Assembly: GCA_902729315.2 (NCBI GenBank)
Contig: LR746269.1
Span: 665,001 to 729,000 of the forward strand
Reading direction: 5' to 3'
Origin: Spirodela intermedia
Taxonomy: Eukaryota; Streptophyta; Magnoliopsida; Alismatales; Araceae
DNA length: 64,000 nt
Of this stretch, positions 27,901-40,312 are shown one piece after another (positions within the stretch are counted from its first letter, which is position 1; the number at the start of each line of letters is the position of its first letter). A program made the translations under genes and the position numbers. The notes beneath the pieces are model-generated. The model made no database searches and was not told the DNA's origin. It worked only from the letters and a program-made list of their open reading frames with translations.

Positions 27901-30900
27901 ATAAGGAAATTTTGGTATCTTTGCACATTTTTTTCCCGTTTAGAGAGTTCTTTTTACTTCTTTTTTATAATTACGAATGTAGTATTATGACAGAATCTAT
28001 GTAGTATTTATGCACATATTATGCCCCCATCTATTTTGGTTATGATTTTTGAATGCTTTTGGAGTAGTATGTTGTTTTTCAGATATTGTCTGCTCATGGT
28101 GTAATAAAATTAGAGTTTTCAAGATTCTCAGCTTTTTATTGAGAAGCCATGGGATTTTGTGGGGAAGACTTTAACAACGATCATGGTGGTAAAGAAAACT
28201 TCATTTACGTTAGCAAGAAACATAATAATCGAAATATCTTATCCAGAGTTTGTTACCCCAGGGTTACAAAACATGAATTCACACTAAATACACACCTATG
28301 AGGGAAAAAGGCTTTTCAAAAGAACCTTCACGCCTTGAAGTTTACGTTAAACCCACAAACCATAGTTTTAGCCCATGACTCAACCTGTTGCAGGTATTAT
28401 GTCTTAATAGATGGGCATCTTGGAGGTTACATCTTGAAGACAAATTTTAGGATCAGTACATCCAGGATTTACTTTACTTCTTTGTCGGAGTTGGATATTT
28501 CCTTTTTGCGAAAATTTCATTTCTTTATTTCCTTAAGTCGTATGACTCCAGTTCATTAAATGTGTGCAAACTTATCTGCTTTGGCTTTTTAGAGATTTCA
28601 TATAGATTATACCCCGAATGGTAATGATCAATATTGCCAAATGGGCGAACTTGAACAAGGAAGAAAAAAGAAACAAAAAGGAGATACGTTGGCATAGTAT
28701 ATCAAATGGGCAGAGTTTGCTCTCGTGAATCAGTAACGTCTAATTGGCAGATGAAACACCATTGTCAACAAAACTGCTCTTTCTTTATTGTTCTACTCCA
28801 TTGGACCAAATTCTCCAGATTCAACAAAATTGCTGTCTTTAGTATTCTGGTGTTGAAGGCACGTGTCTCATCTAGAAGATAATTCAGGAACTTTTGATTG
28901 TCAAATGTCCTAACCATCTGTATGCATCGGAGATTGTTTTCAACCTCATAAACCATTGTGTACCTTAGTGTAGAAGATTAATGTTGACTTGAAAGTTGCA
29001 GACGCCAGTCATCCTCTTTTATTCTTCTTTACTGAATAATATATGAAGCGTTAATCTTTCCGTTTCTCTTCCTACCGCTTTTAAGCTACCATTACTTTTG
29101 ATGTTTGGGGCCAGTCATTAAGCGCGGTTTCCAAGCTTTGAACTATGCTACGAATTATGAAATTTGAACTGCACTGTACCATGATGAATGATTGACTTTT
29201 TTTAATTGATGATAGCGTGGGAAAATCAACACTTTTAACAATGTTAACGGGAACACATTCTGAAGCTGCATCATACGAGTTTACCACGCTCACATGCATC
29301 CCTGGTATCATTCAATACAATGATACTAAAATTCAGCTTCTCGATCTTCCCGGAATCATTGAGGGGGCTTCAGAGGGCAAGGGACGTGGTAGGCAGGTAG
29401 CTAACCTTCTATATCTCATCATTCTTTGCTGTTTATGATTAGTTTTGAAGTTGTTGTTACTTGAAAAACTCGTAATGACTGCGGTTATATATTGCTCTTA
29501 GGTTATTGCTGTAGCCAAATCTTCAGACATCGTGCTAATGGTTCTTGATGCCTCAAAGGTATGTTATTCAATTAAGGTTTCTTGGATATATTTTATGTCA
29601 ATATACTCAAGTTTTTGGTTATATTTTCTGTCAATATGAGAGGAATGTCCTTTTCTTGAATTTACATAAGACTCACCGTCAGATATTATTGCTTCATGTT
29701 TTTTATTTTATTTCATATTCGATGCTATTATCATCAATATGAATTGCAACGAGATACATTCTCTGCAGAAACTTCTCTTCAAAGCAATGTACTTCCATTT
29801 TCTTTTGTGGAACCAACTTTTCAAAATTCTGTCTACTTTTTCTTTGTTTATTTCTACTATTATTTTATCTGACATGAGTATGGTGCACCATCATGTGATA
29901 ATATCAGAGTGAGGGTCATCGTCAAATATTAACAAAGGAGCTAGAAGCCGTTGGTCTTCGGCTTAACAAGAGGCCTCCTCAAGTAAGTTTCATTACTTGT
30001 TTCCATGCTTGTATGTTAGGCTAGTTTTTTATGCTCCCTTCCTCATGTCAAGATTCGATATAATCGAGCCATTTCGTTGGTCACATTTTGTCTTATAGCT
30101 TATAGTCGACATAATTCAGGAGGGATCTTAGTAAAGAATTGTTTTGATCATAGAACTTCATCCGTTACCTTGTGTCCAGGTTGAAAATAGTCTCTATTTT
30201 TTTCCCTTAAAACTCCCTGATTTTACAATCCGCTATGTGGACCACCCATGGTGTTTGGTGACTTGATTTCATTTGAAAATCTGAAAGTTCTACTGTTCAC
30301 GTGGCACTGCTGCTCTGTGTTGATATTCAGTTCCCCTAGAAGATGAGAAAAGAAGAAAAGTTATTCGAACACCACTCCTGTAATTACGTTTAATTGAACT
30401 GGAGAACTTTCTTGTTGCTGAAAAATCGACATGTGGACAATGTTCCAATCATGGAAGCAGCGGTGATCATGATAAAATAAATATGTGTTGATTTCAATTT
30501 CATTGTCAATGGCTTAGTTATACTGCACAAATATTATTTTATTTCTTCTGCTGTAAAAATGCTGTTGTATGTCGTGATGGTTGATGGTTGATCGTTGATC
30601 GTTGAAGTGAATCTCCACTCATGGGAAGGGGAAACTCGGAGCTGTTAACACCTTCATCCGATGATTCTTTCAGATATATTTCAAGAAGAAAAAGACGGGG
30701 GGTATTTCCTTCAACAGTACCCTTACATTGACCCATGTTGATGAGAAGCTTTGCTATCAAATTCTACATGAATACAAGATACACAATGCAGAGGTATCTT
30801 CATTGGAATTTTTGGAATTTTTATGTTCACCATAATTTTATAAGTTGCTAGCAGAAGCTTTACTGTGTCTTGATCCTTCTCTCTGGATTTTCTGTCGATG

Positions 30901-32155
30901 TAATGCATAGACCATTCTCGGCCTAAACAGCTATGCATAGACTTTTCCTTTTTTTTATTTCCTGTACATCGAACAGAAGTAGATAACTTTCATTCAAGGA
31001 CAGATGCTTACTTTATTTGATATGGATATTATATATATATAGATCGTCCATTCCTATTCTAGTATTTTTTTTCTTCATATATTTTGTTTCATTGCAGGTA
31101 CTATTTAGAGAAGATGCTACTGTTGATGATCTTATTGATGTCATCGAGGGGAACCGCAAATACATGAAGTGCATTTATGTCTATAATAAGATTGATGTCA
31201 TCGGTATCGATGATGTGGACAGACTAGCTCGGCAACCAAATTCAGTTGTTATCAGCTGCAATTTGAAGGCAGGTTTCGTCACTCATCATTCAGAACAAGT
31301 CTCATCTATTACCCACCTTCTGCTTACACTGAAAACAATGAAACAAAGCACTCATTTCCTCCTTTCTCTCTCTGGGCACTGTAGAGGATTGAACTGGTTC
31401 ATTGATGCCTTGATGCAGCTTAACTTGGACAGACTTCTGTCAAAGATGTGGGAGGAGATGGGCCTTGTTAGAGTCTACACAAAGCCGCAGGGCCAACAAC
31501 CCGATTTCTCAGATCCTGTGGTTCTTTCGACTGTGAGATATATATACATCCTGTTGTTGTGCTTCTTCTTTACACCGATCTTGACACTGCTCCTATTATT
31601 TGGCCGATGAATAATAAATACCCTTTGGTATGTAACTGCAGGACAGAGGAGGATGCACAGTTGAGGACTTCTGTAATCACATACACAGGAGCCTGTTGAA
31701 GGACGTGAAGTATGTTCTGGCATGGGGAACCAGCGCAAAGCACTACCCCCAGCGCTGTGGGCTCTCCCATGCTCTCAACGATGAGGACGTCGTCCAGATA
31801 GTAAAGAAGAAGGTGTGTGAACCCTGGTTCCACTTAGCCCCAAAGTTTCATTACTAAACACGGAAACCAAAGTCTCAGCCCCCCCCACCCACTCTGATCC
31901 AGCTGCTGAAAATATCAGGAGCCTAGCCTAGTCTAACCCCTCTGTGCCATCTGATATGAGCTGATTCAGCCCGGCCCATATGGGTTTGGGGGAGTGGGTG
32001 GGTACTTGATCTCACCATGGTGGAGGTTGTAATCCCAATTCTTTTTGGCTTTGCTGCAGGAAAAGGAAGAAGGGGGGAGAGGCCGCTTCAAGTCTCATTC
32101 CAATGCCCCCTCTCGGATATCTGACAGAGAGAAGAAGGCGCCGCTCAAGACATAA
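24910..32155 (+). CDS. DRG2: Developmentally regulated GTP-binding protein, DRG2 type
   Basis: Cytosolic OBG/DRG-family TRAFAC GTPase linked to ribosomes; the DRG2 type partners with DFRP2/Gir2-like proteins in other eukaryotes. Exons: 24910-24979, 26685-26752, 27705-27781, 29216-29396, 29502-29558, 29908-29982, 30674-30793, 31098-31268, 31419-31532, 31642-31812, 32060-32155; 1,200 nt, 399 residues. N-terminal helix-turn-helix ([20 protein letters not shown]), G1 GFPSVGKST (69-77, split by intron 3), G3 DLPG (115-118), GKGRGRQV, G4 NKID (246-249), SC (269-270), TGS domain about 290-366, and a basic plant tail (about 368-399). The MGILE start equals animal DRG2, which supports ATG 24910, but an upstream in-frame ATG may be spliced on. 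Plant names vary: UniProt calls this group DRG1/DRG2 (At1g17470, At1g72660). Intron 8 is GC-AG; the others are GT-AG. Confidence 0.95.
31269..31418 (+). other. GC-AG intron in DRG2
   Basis: Exon 8 ends NLK (AAG), the intron begins GCAGGT and ends ATGCAG, and exon 9 resumes LNLDRLL in phase 0. The nearby GT (31273) would leave phase 1 and a stop at the junction. Confidence 0.85.
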
Positions 32156-32235
32156 GCCCAGTATTTATCCGTCCCCAAGCACCCCCCCCCCCTTTCTTCC
32201 ACCACGCATGCTTCCTTTCATCATTTTCTCGAACA

Positions 32236-32281
<46 letters not shown>

Positions 32282-32986
32282 GAGAGCTTGTCTCAGCAGA
32301 GGAAGCCTCAGAAGCTCCTCCTCATCCCTCTTCAAGAGACTTCAGACTCAGATGTACTCTCCTTTGCCTGAGAAGCCCAGTAACCCCTTTTGATCGCAGA
32401 TTCACCAGTCAGCCTTCCCCAAGAACCCTGTCGGTGGCAGCAACCCTCCCTCCTCCTTTCTCTCTCTTCTGTGAGAGGCCCACTGGGCGTACGGGCCTCC
32501 CCTCCCCCCTTTCCCCACCCCGGCCATGGAAATCTGTGGCCATGATAGAGGGAGCACTGATCAATTCCAGGAGGAGGGACAGCGGGTTCTGCTCCGGGAT
32601 GCCACTAGAATAGCTTCCACATTGAATGAGGTATTTAAGATCAGCCGGGTCTGCTTCATTTATTGCCATTTCGCGGTAGATGATCCGATTCTCGAGCACT
32701 GTTTGTTTATGTGTCTTCCATGGATGTGCGTATTATAATGGCGAAACTGTTGTAGCTCATACCCCACAGGATTCCAATAGTTTTCGGTCCCTACATGCCG
32801 CTGTATATGCTTTTGTAACCCTCCCTCCCCTGCGAGGAATGAGAATGTCATCATCGCCCATCTTCTTGGTTATGGATCATTTAAGTGAAATTCTAGAGCT
32901 TCGTATTTGCTTACCTTTTGGGCAAATTTCTGAGGACGTCCCCTTCAGTCTCGCACATGCTTCGACAACCCCCTAGAGATAGAGAT

Positions 32987-33017
<31 letters not shown>

Positions 33018-35290
33018 AAGGGGGGGGTGGGGTGAGGGGGCTGATATTCCTGATCAATCAGATGGTCCCGTTCGTTAAAGCAAGCCTTCAAGCTTCCCGT
33101 TTATTCTGCGCAGTGACAGTGGGAGAGCAGCATTCATTCATTCATGGCTGGTGGGGAACAGTAGTGGGGTCGCAGGAACCCCCACCCTCTTTCTCCACCC
33201 CAACCACCGCGCCCTCGTCCACGTGCTTCTACATGGTGAAGCTGAGGGAACTTCGCCATGAATGATGGGCGAGCTTGCTTTCTTTCGGTGCGGTCATGGG
33301 GGGAGAGAGAGAGAGAGGAAGTCCACCGGGCAATGGAGGACAGTGAAAGACAAGATCTTGGTTAACCCGTATCTGAAAAACCGCATGTAAAGATGTGTCT
33401 GAAGTCATCGCTGTTCCGATGAGAAAGGGTTTGATCCTATTCCTATATGTTGTTCTTGTCGTGAGTATGGTATGTAGGAAGGTTATGGCCCCCGGGTCCT
33501 ACCGGCGGTTCAAGTGAGAGATGGGCAAACAGGAGCCAGGTGAGCAAGACGGTTGCACATAATTGTCCCCTTTCTCTCTCTCTCTCTCGGATGGAATCAG
33601 GGTTTCCTCCGGCAGACGAAAGAATCCCCGCTGTGCTATCTTATCAGAGGTGACGTGACGTCAGATCGGGGAGAGTTCCATGGCCGAAGGGCCCTCATCA
33701 TTCCGATATCAGCTACACTTCTCCCTCCTGCTCTGTGGGAGCTTTTCCCATGGTAACAGGGCGAAAAGATGGACGAATCCACAGTCCCGCGAGAGCAGGT
33801 AGGACAGATCGTAGAGAGAGAGAGAGTTGAGTTATTTATGTGAGACTGCTGCGTGGAGCTGGTTGCTCAGCCGCTCGCAGGGGACGGCCAGCCTTGGCAG
33901 GCCATCCCAACGGGTGGCTCCATCCCCGCCCTGGGGCCAGTTGCTTAAAGAATCCTGCTGTGGATCTCTTCCGGTTGGTGAGGGCTTTGACAACTTCACT
34001 GACTGAAGAAGGGAACAGCTCTGGGTTGGCGTTCAGCTGAGGGATGAAAGTTAGAGAAACTCGCAAGGTTGTCCTTATTATCTATCTGTCGTTTGGGTGC
34101 GCCGTCGGGAGAGAGAGAGAGAGAGAGATAACTTACTTACACTTTTCTCTCTCTTTCGGGGATGTGATACTCTAGCTCGCGCCACACGCAGATCTACTCT
34201 ATGAGCACTACACTCTATCCTCCCCTCTTTCTGCACAGGAAGCATAAAAGCTGATGTCTTTGGCAAAAGGCTCGTTGACAAGTAAAAGTTGAAAGATAAT
34301 ATAAGAAAGCTGATGTCTCTCTCTCTCTCGCTCTCTCTTTCTGTCCCCCCCCTCCGTACCTACTGTCCCCCCATTCTTTCTCTCTCTCTCTATTCCGAGT
34401 ACCACAGTTTTCCGCTCCTGGTCTTTTCTGCCACGCTTTACAACACACCGTTGTCCATCAAAGAGGATGGCCCCTGGCGACGAATTCAATGGCGGGGATC
34501 CAGACGGAACCCCGATGGGATCAGGGTGATCCGTAAGCGTCTTCGGTGGTGACGAGCATGACCACTTACTCCCTCGTCCCCTAGAAACAGTGTGGCCATT
34601 AATGAAAGCCGCTGTACGTCTGACCATTCTCTTCTTCACCTGGCCAACAAACACCCCCTCGTCCGTAAAACAACATGAGGCCTACCTATATCGCGGGAAG
34701 GGAAGAAGAGGAAGGAGAAGGACACCACTGTACCGGCGAGGAGCGCTCTAATCATTGTCCGCTCTCGAAGCTGTACCCCTTCACATCAAAATCTCATCGT
34801 TTAGCGTATAATCCACTAGGATTTCTCTGTCCGTCGTAATGTAGGTCATCTCTTCATTCCCAAAACTACGTAGAGTAAGATACGGAGAGGAAAGTTAGGG
34901 TATGTTATCACGTCAAATCATTCCTAACCCATCGTCCGCTGAAGTAGGCTGAGACTTTGTGACTGATTCACAGCCGAATGAGCCATCCACTAAACAGAGA
35001 AATCACATTTTTTTTATTTTATCAGTTGCGGGACAATTCTCAAGGGAAAGAGCCCGTTATTCGAAGACTGGTGCAGCTCGCAAAGAGGGGTATTCGATAC
35101 ACCTTCAGCAGGAGGGTGCAAGGGAATGGTGGTTATTGTGGAATCCCAGCGGGAGTTCATAGCTGGAACAAAAATCTAGTTGTTGATCCAGAGGGTTGAC
35201 GAACGGCGTCTTCAAGATTATGGGCGATGGAGCCATAGTTCATGGTGACGAGGAAGTCAGCTGCCTCCGATGGAGTGTTGCAAAGAGGAG
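32156..35290. other. Convergent intergenic region, DRG2 / IDD
   Basis: About 3.1 kb holding both 3' UTRs and many CT/GA runs (32239-32275, 32977-33017, 33302-33316, 33572-33588, 33813-33827, 34109-34128, 34316-34341, 34377-34392). Open frames here (up to 148 codons at 34208-34654) are low-complexity or carry no family signal. No gene was recognised. Confidence 0.5.
32239..32275 (+). repeat. (TC)n microsatellite
   Basis: About 18 units, 84 bp after the DRG2 stop codon, in the probable 3' UTR. Confidence 0.9.
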
Positions 35291-37245
35291 CTACCCTGTC
35301 CAAGGTTTCTTGCAGTGTTGCAGCGGCTCGTAGGAGGAGGAGCTCACGCAAGGCCCAAGGCGCGCCGCCATGCTGAGAATATCTCCGTGAGAAAGCGCCC
35401 TAAGACCCAAGAAATCTCTCGTCATCCCATCGGCAGCGGCGGCAGCGGAGGAGGAGGCGCCGCCGCCGCCTCCGTCGTCGACGTCTCCACGGGAACCGAT
35501 CACCCATCCGTTACCATGCGTGAGGGAGTACCCTTCTTGATGGGAGCTCGAAGGGAAGGAACTCATCACCATATGTTGCACCGAGGAAGGAGGTTGACTT
35601 CCGGGACGGAATCCCTCCATGTTTATATGCGACGACGAGCTGAGCCCGAAAACCGCCGTGGAATCGCCGCCGCCCGTGTGAGCCGCCATCTGGCTCCGAT
35701 CGGACCGGCTGCTAATGGTCGAGCCCATCTGCGCCGCCTTCTGCAGCAACGCAGTGGCGGACATGTGAAGAGAAGGGTGGAAGGTGCGAGGAGGGAGAGG
35801 AGACGACGTTGGGAAGAGGGAAGGGAGGAAGTCAAAGTTGATGAAGGATCCTTGAGCAGGTGGGGCCTGGTAAGCTAGCCAAGATGGAACCTCCGGTCTT
35901 AGACTGAGCTGATGCTGCTGTTCTCTTTTCAAAGAGAAGTCTTCCAGAGCTTGACTGTCTATAGCAATGGCGGAGAAGGGGAACTGGGTCTGGGGGTTTC
36001 CCCGGGAGGAGGAAGTCGGGTCATGGGGAATTGTGGCCGGAGAAAGGAGGAGGGGGTGGTGGCAGTCTGGCAAAGGGTTTGCTGCAGTGCAGACTCTCGT
36101 GCTTTCTTCTGCTAGGACGTCGCAGAAGGCCCTGTGAGTGATAAAGCTGTCCCTCCTGCAAGAACAAACCAGAGAACGCAAGTCAATACAACAACAAAGG
36201 GAAGAAAGAATACAAAAGAGCCATCCCAACCGGTGCCGGACAAGGACAACACTCTAAAAAATCAAAAAAACGAAAAAAAAACAAGATAAGAGAGGATAGC
36301 ATATGAATAAATTAATCCCCATGCTCCCTCAATCCATTGAGAGCGAGTGAGAGAGAGAAATGTGCTGTTAGGACGGACTGAGACAGGCTTGCCTTGATAA
36401 GAAGATGCCTCAGTCACATCGAAAGATCGAAAGAAGAATGAAATAATATAAGATAGTGGAGTAGAATATTGGAAGAAAAATCTCGTTTCGCACTAGGATT
36501 TCGCACGTCTTACTCTCGATCAGGCAAGTGCTGGTCATCAGAGAGAAAGAGAAAGGGAAGGAGGACTAAACGAGCTCGCCTTGAGAAGAGTGTTCCACAG
36601 TCACATCTGTACTCCCTGGTGCCGCAAGTCTTGGAGTGGGCTTTCCAGTCGGACTGAACGGCATACTTCTTGGAGCACTTGTCGCACTTCCACTTCTTCT
36701 CCCCATGCTTCCTGGAGAAGTGCTTCTTGATGCCGGTGAGGTCACCGAGAGCCCGCGAGGGCTCGTGGTGAACGCAGGTTACCTCCGGGCAGATGTACAC
36801 CTTCTTCCTTACCTCCTTACTGTTCCTCTGCCTCAGCTTCCATGGCAGGTTATGCCCCCTCCTGTGGAGCTGCAGATTCTGGTCCCTCTGGAACCCTTTG
36901 TTACAGATCTCACACACGAATCTGTTCGTGGCAAGAAGGGTCTTGGGCGATAGAGCTATCACCTCCGCATCTGGGTCTGCAAATCAACACCGCAAGAATA
37001 GGAAATTCTCATGAGCTGATTGAATAGAGAGAGAGAGAGAGAGAGATGGTGGTACGAGATCACTGGGACTGACCCGGGTTGCCGGGGGGGTTCCTCTTCT
37101 TCTTGATTGATAGATTAGGGTTTGGAGAGGCGAAGGACCGCTGGTTGGAGGAGGCACTGACTTCGCCTGAAGCTGAAGTGAGGTTCGATTTGTTCTCCTC
37201 TAGAGCAGCCGTTGGTTGGCGCAGAATTACCATCCCTTTCGTCAT
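35291..37245 (-). CDS. IDD: INDETERMINATE-DOMAIN (IDD) C2H2 zinc-finger transcription factor
   Basis: Plant nuclear transcription factor; IDD proteins act with GRAS proteins (DELLA, SHR/SCR) and control development or metabolism. Exons: 37074-37245, 36580-36976, 35291-36155; 1,434 nt, 477 residues. Basic NLS-like [10 protein letters not shown] at 48-57. ID domain: ZF1 C79-C82-H95-H99, ZF2 C120-C125-H143-H148, ZF3 C155-C158-H171-C175, ZF4 C182-C184-H197-C201. C-terminal family motifs [15 protein letters not shown] (from 321) and [17 protein letters not shown] poly-Gly/Ser/Ala tract precedes the last motif. Which IDD paralogue this is cannot be told from the sequence alone. The second intron splits ZF4 at the usual IDD position but has a GC donor. 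Upstream leader GA run at 37028-37047 lies in intron 1. Confidence 0.95.
36156..36579 (-). other. GC-AG intron splitting zinc finger 4 of IDD
   Basis: The exon ends LFS-AG, the intron begins GCGAGC and ends TTGCAG, and the next exon gives G-AGG-GAC ([11 protein letters not shown]). Only this join keeps the conserved ID-domain frame. The next GT (about 36571) gives the wrong phase. Confidence 0.85.
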
Positions 37246-39201
37246 CGTACTTTCCGCGTAGAGGAGGATTTCGAGAAATACCCACTTGAAGAAAGGAAAG
37301 AATGAAGAGATGATCGAGATAAAGATCAGATCTGTGAGTCTCTCATATTCTGGAAAAATAAGCTCGCATCAGATCGGAAGCTCATAAAGGCGCCGTCTTC
37401 CTCTGGAGTCCACCGTGAATCTTTGTTCCGTGCTCTATACACCTAGTTCTTCCGAATATCGAAGCGAGAGAGGAGAAGACTGATGAAATTGTCGTGGGTT
37501 TTCTCTCAGGAGATGATTTCAAAGAGCTCTACAGAGATCTTGTCTGGAGAGGTAAACGATGAAGACGGAAGGCAGTCAAAAGCGGCTTTAGGGACGACTC
37601 GATCAAACCGCCCATCGGCAAAGTGAGTTAAGGAAAAGAAAGGTCTTTCAAGGTTTCGGGAACGAAGAACATGAAGAACATCGGTGCAACGGGCTAGGCG
37701 ACGAAGAAGAATCAGCCGATGAAGCTTGAGAATCTCAGCAACTAAAAAAACCTAGAAAGAGAATTAACGACAGCCGAGAGTGAAAACAGACATAGATGCT
37801 TGTGGGAGAATCGAAAGAAACAAAGGAGTAAAGGGAAAGTCGCGCAGAGGAATTTTATTGTAGACTGAGGAAGAGAGAGGGGAAGAGAGATGTGTGTGGA
37901 TGAGCGGCAGGAAGCAAAATGAGAACTCGTCCATCCATTCAATACCCGCCGGTCCGCCTACAGCCCCCTAGTGACGTACCGCAGTCCTCTCTCTCTCTCT
38001 CTCTCTCTCGCTCGCTCTATCCTATCTATCTCTATCTATCTATCTATCTATCTATATAATCTTGTGCTTAGGCGTAGACAATTATATGTAGAACCCTTCC
38101 TCCTCAGCACTATCAGCCATCATTTCCTTATAAAAATCCTTGGAGAAGACTAGCTACTCTGTACTGCCTAAGACTATAAAGATCCGACTCACTGTAAAAT
38201 AGGCGAGTTAACCCTAGCCTGGCTCAACCAAGGGATCACAGAGAAAGATGACAAGGGGATTGATTAAGCCCTCATTATGGTTCAGCCTGACTGCCCCATA
38301 TCCAGACTGCGAAAGGGACAAGCTACAAACTTGGACCTCATTTCCACCCCCACAATCCTGATCTCCAGTCACCAACGTGGAAGCTCTCCTCTCATCGAAG
38401 TCGATGCCCCAAAGAAGACAACCAATTGGGCCTGCATTACTCAAAGCCCGGGTCCAGCCTCACCAGATGGCAGCCCCTAATAATATTTGACTTCATAAAA
38501 ACTAATAATTTCTCACTTATAACAGCGAGTCTACTCTTTTTACGGCCATTTTCATACAAAATTCACGCCAACACGATCAGCTAATTGAATGGATTATTCA
38601 TTTTCCTTCTTTAAATCTAATACCCTTTTCTCATCTTCCTCGTTTTATCCCCCATATCCTCCCTCCTTTTTCTTCTCATCTTGTACTTAGTGAAGAACTA
38701 ACGAGTGTTCATGTCGCAGACTAATTCAGAGGTGACTAATCACTACGGTTCTCTAAAGGATCACAAAACAGTCCAAGTACAACAACCACTTAAATTCCTC
38801 CTGTATAGTTGCGATCACATCCCGAGAGTAGGTTTATCAGCTATATTCGGTATCTACCATCCACTTGGATGTGCCCCAGACTTGATGCAACATCTCTATG
38901 TCAACTCGGCTACTGGCCGTGTTGTATTATTGTCTTGTTGCTAGCTAATAGGTTTGTCCAGTTCAAGATCATTGACAATTGGCATAGTAGGGCCCGTCTA
39001 TTCAATGACACGGTTTCCCTTTCTCTGTTAAACATCATTTTATAATATTCACGTAAGTCATATGGTTCTTTGATAGCATCTCTACTAGTTAGGCCGTCTA
39101 GCTTTAAGGCGGTAGGGGACATTCTAATTAGTCCCATAAAGTTAGGCATTTAATTTTCGTTTTCGGAAGTATAATGATTGTCACAATGATTCACACGTTC
39201 A

Positions 39202-39266
<65 letters not shown>

Positions 39267-39290
39267 TTATCTATATATATATATCTATCT
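39202..39290 (+). repeat. (CTAT)n / (CT)n / (TA)n compound microsatellite
   Basis: CT run, then about 14 CTAT units, then TATA. A shorter TATC run is at 38021-38056. Confidence 0.9.
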
Positions 39291-39442
39291 CCCCCCTTCT
39301 TTCTCCCTCTCCCTTATCATATTTTTACCAGGTGGGTGGTCAGACTTCGACATCCATCACACTGTATACGGCTGACTAAGGACAAAAAGGCAAATATGGA
39401 AAAAGATGGCTCACACTTAAATTCAAGGGCTCCTACGCACAG

Positions 39443-39814
39443 TCAAGTTAAGCAGTGATCTTCGCCGGAATCCTCCAACCCGTCGGCGGGCTGCACCACT
39501 GGATGCTGGAGAATCCCGCCGGCCGGCGAGATGTCACCCGTCTTCTCCGGCGCCGGATGCGACTCCTCGCCGACCGCTCTGATCTCGCCGGATATCGAAC
39601 CCACCAACGCCCTTAAAATCTCCGTCTCCGAAGTTATTTCCCTCTCTTCCTGCCGGGGGTGGGAGATGGAGTAGTCACCTCCTCCGCCTGCTAATGATCG
39701 GTCTCTGGCACAATAACTGCGGCTTTTTAGATGGGAGGAAAGGGTGTACAGGTTCCCTCTCTCTCTACTCTCTTTCTCTCTCCCCTCGGTTACTGAAGAT
39801 ATATGGGCACGCAC
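39443..39814 (-). CDS. Hypothetical 123-codon reading frame
   Basis: GC-rich open frame ending EDHCLT. The second half (EKTGDISPAGGILQHPV) is not low-complexity, unlike the chance frames around it, but I recognise no domain. No good ATG lies between the first codon and the GGGGDYS segment, so if it is real it may be the last exon of a small gene. Chance is equally likely. Confidence 0.2.
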   Translation of the reverse strand: MRAHISSVTEGREKESRERGNLYTLSSHLKSRSYCARDRSLAGGGGDYSISHPRQEEREITSETEILRALVGSISGEIRAVGEESHPAPEKTGDISPAGGILQHPVVQPADGLEDSGEDHCLT

Positions 39815-40189
39815 GTGTACACGATTGGACAGCTACTGAGCAAAAAATAAAAGATATATTCTGTGAAAAAGGTAATAAATAAATACGGTAAGCCAAGGAA
39901 AATTCCTTGGGAAGGGGGACTCATTCGGCACTGATGTGACGTAAGCTGGAAAAATCTGCTCATAGACTCTCTGTCGGCAGGTAAGTTCACGAGTGCATTT
40001 ATTTAATGCTCACTTATTAATTGCCTCATGCGGCACGTGCGAGCCCTAGGATTCGTGTGATTATGGGCGTGGCGGTCTCGATCTTTTATCATTAACGTCC
40101 TCACGATGCTCGTCATCGTCATCTTAATCGTAATCTTGATCGTAGACACCTGAGCCGGTGACCCAGCTCGAGCGGCTTTGCCGTCGTCG

Positions 40190-40312
40190 GTTCAGAGAGA
40201 GAGAGAGAGAGAGAGTGAGGGATGGAGAGGGAGACAGAGAGGGAGAGGGAAGAAGAGAGGGAGAGAGAGAGAGAGAGAGGGAGAGAGAGAGAGAGAGAGG
40301 AAGAGGGAGAGT
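40190..40312 (+). repeat. GA-rich purine tract
   Basis: Interrupted (GA)n/(GGGA)n over about 120 bp. It creates long false reading frames on both strands. Confidence 0.85.

Noticed and set aside
31273-31274. GT at 31273 as the DRG2 intron 8 donor
   Set aside because: Leaves phase 1 before CTTAAC, creating a stop at the junction.
34208-34654. 148-codon minus-strand frame
   Set aside because: Largely Arg/Glu-rich translation of GA/CT runs; no domain.
35270-35878. 202-codon plus-strand frame
   Set aside because: Antisense to the GC-rich third exon of IDD; the IDD protein motifs are on the minus strand.
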